The position numbers were made by a program, and so were the translations under genes. A stretch of 64,000 nt of DNA from Betaproteobacteria bacterium (GTDB taxonomy: Bacteria > Pseudomonadota > Gammaproteobacteria > Burkholderiales > Casimicrobiaceae), in the NCBI GenBank assembly GCA_016717855.1, contig JADKEV010000029.1:19523-83522 (forward strand), given 5' to 3'. How positions within the stretch are numbered: position 1 is the first letter of the stretch; every line of letters starts with the position of its first letter. Of this stretch, positions 59,894-64,000 are shown piece by piece. Under the pieces are notes generated by a model. It was not told the origin of the DNA. It saw nothing but the letters and a program-made list of their open reading frames with translations, and made no database searches.

Positions 59894-61162
59894 ATGGACG
59901 CACCGCTTGGCGCTGCCGTCATCAAGCAGCACCTGATCGATCCGGAGATCTGCATCCGCTGCAACACCTGCGAATCGATCTGCCCGGTCAAGGCGATCAC
60001 GCACGACTCGCGCAACTACGTGGTCGACGTCGACAAGTGCAACCTGTGCATGGACTGCATTTCGCCCTGCCCGACCGGGTCGATCGACAACTGGCGCGTG
60101 CTGACCCGGAGCAACGCCTACTCGGTCGAGGCGCAACTCGGCTGGGACGAGCTTCCCGCCGAAGTGCCGCTGCCCGCGGGCGCGGAAGCGGGCATCCCGG
60201 TGGCGGCGGTTGCGCCGCAGCCCGTGCCGCTCACCCAGCTCGAGGCGGGCGAGGAACCATTCGTCGCGTCGGCGTGGGGCGCCACGCTGCCGCCCTGGTC
60301 GGCGGCGCATCCCTACGTCAACCTATACGGAGCCAGGACTGGACCGATCGCGGCGACGGTGGCCGGCAACTTCCGCGTCACCGCGGTCGGGCGCGACTAC
60401 GACACCCACCACATCATGCTCGACTTCGGCACGATGCCCTTTCCGGTGCTCGAGGGCCAGTCGATCGGCATCCTCCCGCCCGGCCTGGACGCCAACGGCC
60501 GCCCGCATCACGCGCGCCAGTACTCGATCGCCAGCCCGCGCAACGGCGAGCGGCCCGGCTACAACAACGTTTCGCTGACCATCAAGCGCGTGCTGGAGGA
60601 CCACCAGGGCAACCCGGTGCGCGGGGTCGGTTCGAACTACATGTGCGACCTCAAGGTCGGCGACACCGTGCAGGTGATCGGCCCCTTCGGCAACTCGTTC
60701 CTGATGCCCAACCATCCGCGCTCGAACATCGTGATGATCTGCACCGGCACCGGCAGCGCGCCGATGCGCGCGATGACCGAATGGCGGCGCCGGCTGCGGC
60801 AGTCGGGCAAGTTCGAGGGCGGCAAGCTGATGCTGTTCTTCGGCGCGCGCACCAAGGAAGAGCTGCCGTACTTCGGCCCGCTGCAGAACCTGCCCCGGGA
60901 CTTCATCGACATCAATTTCGCGTTTTCGCGCACGCCCGGCGCGCCCAAGCGCTACGTGCAGGACGTGATGCGCGAGCGCGCGGCGGACCTCGCCGCGCTG
61001 CTCAGGGATCCGGACTCCTTTTTCTATGTTTGCGGCCTGAAGAGCATGGAGGAAGGCGTGGTCCTCGCGTTGCGCGACGTGGCCAGGGAGGCCGGGCTGT
61101 CGTGGGAAGAAATCGGCGCGGCGCTGAAGCGGGAGGGGCGGCTGCATCTGGAGACTTATTGA
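59894..61162 (+). CDS. boxA: Benzoyl-CoA 2,3-epoxidase, reductase subunit
   Basis: BoxA passes electrons from NADPH to BoxB. The 422-residue protein has an N-terminal 2[4Fe-4S] ferredoxin (CIRCNTCESICP at about 20-31 and CNLCMDCISPCP at about 49-60), then an FAD domain (HARQYSIASPRNGE at about 202, with RxYS) and an NADP domain (VMICTGTGSAPMRAM at about 286, FYVCGLKSMEEGV near the end). The whole arrangement is typical of BoxA. It is last of the three intact box genes. Confidence 0.97.
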   Translation: MDAPLGAAVIKQHLIDPEICIRCNTCESICPVKAITHDSRNYVVDVDKCNLCMDCISPCPTGSIDNWRVLTRSNAYSVEAQLGWDELPAEVPLPAGAEAGIPVAAVAPQPVPLTQLEAGEEPFVASAWGATLPPWSAAHPYVNLYGARTGPIAATVAGNFRVTAVGRDYDTHHIMLDFGTMPFPVLEGQSIGILPPGLDANGRPHHARQYSIASPRNGERPGYNNVSLTIKRVLEDHQGNPVRGVGSNYMCDLKVGDTVQVIGPFGNSFLMPNHPRSNIVMICTGTGSAPMRAMTEWRRRLRQSGKFEGGKLMLFFGARTKEELPYFGPLQNLPRDFIDINFAFSRTPGAPKRYVQDVMRERAADLAALLRDPDSFFYVCGLKSMEEGVVLALRDVAREAGLSWEEIGAALKREGRLHLETY

Positions 61163-61625
61163 CGCGCAGGAAGCCGGAGCGGCTGCCCCGCCCCGCACCC
61201 ACCGCCCCCTGCCAACGCCTACGGCGTCGCCCCCTCCCCCGGCGCGCGCCCACGTCACCGCGCCGGCCCCCGTACCGGTTCCACCACCACCGCTGGCAGA
61301 CCCCCCCGCAGGAGGCAGGCGCCGCCACGCCCCGCCGCCGCGCCATCGCCCAACTGCACGCTGCCCTCGCGCGTGCGCGTGCTGATCGAATTCGTGGTGG
61401 CGCGCTTCGGTGAAGCGAGTTGCCCTGTTGCCTCATGTAGAAACCTGAGTGAAACGAGTTGCTTGACTTGGTCCGGAAAGCGCGCCATACTTCTAAATGG
61501 GTGACCCAAAACACTCGATGGGTCACCCAACAATCGGACCGCGATGGCGCCGGCGTGCGGCGCCACCTGCCGCCCATTGCAGCAATCGTGAGCGGCTGTC
61601 TCTGCTCAACAGCGAGATGCACGAA
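61163..61625. other. 463-bp intergenic region with C-rich half and promoter half
   Basis: The first 200 bases are extremely C-rich and carry no gene I can support. At 61361-61415 one frame reads SRVRVLIEFVVARFG, which resembles the C-terminal end of LysR-type regulators, but nothing upstream in that frame continues the family. A promoter and palindromes follow at 61463-61529. Confidence 0.4.
61463..61529 (+). promoter_or_regulatory. Promoter with twin palindromic operator-like sites
   Basis: TTGACT (61463-61468), a 17-base spacer and CATACT (61486-61491) make a good sigma70 promoter. Right after it are two perfect 11-bp dyads, TGGGTGACCCA (61498-61508) and TGGGTCACCCA (61519-61529), with centres 21 bases apart, two helical turns. 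This is the shape of a repressor site for the following operon. The protein that binds is not known. Confidence 0.65.
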
Positions 61626-62614
61626 ATGATCACCGACAAAGACACAGGAATTTCACCCGCGCGACTCGGCGGACAGGATCTGGACGGAGACGACCTATCT
61701 CGCCTTCAACGTGCCGGAAGCTGCGCTGCACGGGACGCTCCACATGCTGGCAAGGCCCAATCTGGGCGTCGCGATGTCCTCGGTCGTAATCGCGAAGGGG
61801 ATCAGGCGGCGGCTGCACGAGGTCGATTTCTGCGATCCGCAGATACACCTGCCGTGTCCAGAGTCGTACGCGAGGTTCACGCTCGAAAACGGCCTTTCGG
61901 TAGATGCGCAGTCATTGACGAACTGGCACTTTCGTTACCGGCACAAGCTCGATGCATGCCGCTTCGAGCTGGACTTCAGCGGGCTGCATCATCCCTACGA
62001 TCCCATCGATCCGAAGGAGAATCCGCTGCTCGGGAAGGCCGGCGCGGACAGGTCGGATCCGCGGGTCGGGGATGCCTGGTCCAATGGTCACTTCGACCTT
62101 AAAGGCCGCATCACCGGGCAACTTACTCTGCGCGGGCGGGAGTACGCGGTGGACTGCTATGAGGGCATGGACCGCAGCTGGGGGCCGCGCAACGAAACGC
62201 CGAATCGCGCGACGGCGTACATCTCGGTCAACTTCGGAGAAGACCTGGCGATGTGGCTCACCGTGACGCTGGCCGTCTCCGCGTCGGGCGATCTGCTCTA
62301 CGACAAAGGTCAATTCCGGCTTCGTCGTCGAGGCGCGGGCGTCGACGCCCATTGTCGAGGCGGCCGTGCAGGCGACGCAAATCGACATGCTCACGATCAG
62401 CGACCACATCGTGGCGACCGATGCGCGAGGAAGAAGGCATGAGTTCTTCGGGACTGCAATCGGCACGCGGCCGCTGGGCTCGTACAATCCCTCGATCGCC
62501 GCCTTTGTGTCGCTGATGCGCTATCACTGGGGGAGTCGCGTGGGCTACGGCGGGCACGGCAAGCTCTTTGGACTGAGCTATCTCGCGGAACGCCTGCCGC
62601 GGGGAGGGGAATGA
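61626..62614 (+). pseudogene. DUF7065/DUF7064-like protein with two frameshifts
   Basis: From ATG 61626 the frame gives MITDKDT, then one extra base near 61647 separates it from EFHPRDSADRIWTETTYLAFNVPEAALHG, which continues to LLYDKG. A second extra base at about 62311 separates that from NSGFVVEARASTPIVEA and HEFFGTAIGTRPLGSYNPS, up to the TGA at 62612-62614. The joined product, about 328 residues, resembles two-domain DUF7065/DUF7064 proteins, sometimes found in aromatic or lipid catabolic clusters. The function is unknown. The last stop overlaps the next ATG by four bases. Confidence 0.6.
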
Positions 62615-63853
62615 CCATGATCGTCGCCACGCCGACACCGATGATCGCCGACCCCGATTTCGCCCTGCGCGACAATCCGACGCAAGCCTTCATCGAAGAC
62701 CTGCGGCGGCGCTTTCCCACCGAGCGGGAAACCGATGCGCTGCTGGTCCGCAAGATGCAGCGCCGGAGCGGCCCTCCCTATCGCCACATCACGCTGGAGG
62801 AGTTGACCACCCGCCTGCGGACGATGCTTTCGGACCTGCTGGGTGGGGACTTCGAGATCTCGGAACAAAAGTGGCTCACCGGCGGCGCGTCGAAGGTTCA
62901 GATGGCATTTCTGCTGGCGTGGACCGAGCCGGGCCTGGGCCGCGGACCGAACGCCTGGTCATCCGGATGGACCCGTCGGAAGCCTCGAACACGACCAGCC
63001 GATTGCGCGAAGCCAATTGCTTCGCACGTTCGAGGGCATTCTGCCGGTCCCCAAGGTTCTATGGCTCGATTGCGACGCGCGCTGGTTTCCGGAACCTGCG
63101 CTGATCTACACCTTCTCTCCCGGCGTGACGAGGCCGAAGAACGCTACGGCCGGCAAGGTCGTCGGGCTCGGCACCAACTTCGGTCCCCGTCTTCGGGAGG
63201 TTCTCGCCCCGCAGTTCCTCGATGCGCTGACCGCGATCCATGCCGCCGATGTCGGCGCCATGTCCTTCACCAGCATGGACTGTCCAGCCGCGGGCACGAC
63301 CCAAAGCGCCCGCTGGCAGCTGAACCGGGCGCGCCGCGTCTGGGAGGAAGATCGTGGCGAGGATTTTCCGCTGATGGACGTCGCCGCGAACTGGCTGGAG
63401 CGGGAATTGCCAGTGCTCGACCGCGTCAGCGTGGTCCATGGCGACTTCCGCAGCGGCAACTTCCTTTTCGACGAGGCGAGCGGGCAGATCACCGCCTGGC
63501 TGGACTGGGAACGGGGACATCTGGGGGACCGCCATCGCGACCTGGCGTGGATGACGCAACGGGAAAAGGGCCATCTCGGCGAGGACGGCAAGACGTACTA
63601 CGTATGCGGGTTGATTCCGCTGGATGAATTCTACGAGCGGTACGAGAGAGCGTCCGGATTGCGGGTCGACCCGGACAGGCTCACCTGGTACCGGGTGCTG
63701 AACTGTTATCAGATCATCACCACGGTGATGGCGACGGCGTACAGGGTCGCCAAGCTCGGGAAGTCGCATCAGGACGTCCTGCTGACCCGGCTGAAGGGCA
63801 TCGCCCCTGTCATCGCGCATGAATTGAGCGAACTGCTGGAAGGACGGCTTTAA
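62611..63853 (+). pseudogene. Aminoglycoside-phosphotransferase-like kinase with two frameshifts
   Basis: The start region (RDNPTQAFIEDLRRRFPTERE and TGGASKVQMAFLLAW) is in one frame, ERLVIRMDPSEA (62949-62980) in a second, and EHDQPIARSQLLRTFEGILPVPKVLW to the end in a third. One base seems to be missing near 62948 and another near 62980. The kinase core is in the last frame: VSVVHGDFRSGNFLFD (catalytic HGDFRSGN) and ITAWLDWERGHLGDRHRDLAW. This family includes acyl-CoA-linked APH proteins of unknown substrate. It is coupled to both neighbours. Confidence 0.75.
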
Positions 63854-64000
63854 TGGATCACACGGATGTCGGGCTGGGATCTGTAATCCGGGCGCTGGCG
63901 GACGTCGTGGCGCCCGCGGTCGACCCGGACGATTCCCGGGCGCGCGAGCAGCTGACTGTCCATCGACTACATCGAGTTCGTACTGGAGCGGCTGGACTTT
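63853..64000 (+). CDS. Unknown protein, 5' part, probably frameshifted
   Basis: The ATG at 63853 overlaps the preceding TAA. The first 37 residues read MDHTDVGLGSVIRALADVVAPAVDPDDSRAREQLTV-like protein (Asp-rich). After about base 63960 the sensible continuation IDYIEFVLERLDF lies one base over, so an extra base is likely. The window ends here, so length and family cannot be told. Confidence 0.4.
   Translation, partial: MDHTDVGLGSVIRALADVVAPAVDPDDSRAREQLTVHRLHRVRTGAAGL

Noticed and set aside
61361..61440. C-terminal fragment of a LysR-type regulator gene
   Set aside because: Only about 15 residues (SRVRVLIEFVVARFG) look like the family and the upstream frame does not continue it. Too short to annotate as a gene.

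Overview
The window looks like chromosome of a high-GC betaproteobacterium, most likely Burkholderiales or a close relative. The evidence is two Bug/TctC-type solute receptors, the gene order exbB-exbD-lpxK-trm112-(DUF599)-kdsB-adk, class I polyhydroxyalkanoate genes, an aerobic benzoyl-CoA epoxidase (box) cluster and a Lrp/AsnC regulator. Coding density is high. I see no rRNA, tRNA, CRISPR array, transposase or phage gene.

Layout. 0-10 kb: end of an MFS transporter, a SWIB protein with an AAKKP tail, pdxH, two oxidoreductases, a glycerophosphodiesterase running head-on into a tctC gene, a YcaQ-like protein, a bactofilin and an MFS transporter. 10-20 kb: surface-glycan style genes (a 1204-residue glycosyltransferase with a WbsX-like and three GT2-like modules, two divergent proteins each carrying a SEC-C zinc motif, a methyltransferase), an orphan peptide-binding protein and a frameshifted msrA. 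20-31 kb: TPR lipoprotein, MFS, Bug receptor, exbBD, lpxK, trm112, kdsB, adk, and a GT2-TPR protein coupled to adk. 29.7-33.3 kb: a pyrophosphate module, PPi-type phosphofructokinase followed by a K+-independent H+-pyrophosphatase. 33-45 kb: envelope and housekeeping genes (tandem thioredoxin, SYLF lipoprotein-like protein, Lrp regulator with a textbook operator, gamma-glutamyltransferase, DinG-like helicase, bamD, rluD, pgeF, ZIP transporter). 45-49 kb: phaC, phaB and two accessory genes.

48.9-55.4 kb is one long minus-strand run: YHS protein, HAD hydrolase, MATE transporter, exported MsrA, TlpA-type thioredoxin, DUF4266 lipoprotein, DUF3570 barrel-like protein and ApbE (FAD:protein FMN transferase). 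The DUF3570 protein carries two copies of a DxxSGAS motif resembling the site that ApbE flavinylates in NqrC/RnfG-type proteins. I read this as a candidate flavin-based extracytosolic redox system and regard it as the most interesting locus here.

55.4-61.2 kb is boxR-boxC-boxB-boxA. Three copies of a TGCA-N6-TGCA-like site lie at the boxR and boxC promoters, two of them with the -10 hexamer inside the site, so autoregulated repression by BoxR is likely. After 61.6 kb three consecutive genes (DUF7064/7065-like, aminoglycoside-phosphotransferase-like, unknown) carry five single-base frameshifts, which means either a decaying operon or poor sequence.

A family of GC-rich hairpins with variable stems and a conserved GCTnCGCTC loop recurs between genes, mostly where two genes converge. 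At 10.0 kb one hairpin supplies the TAG stop codons of both converging genes.
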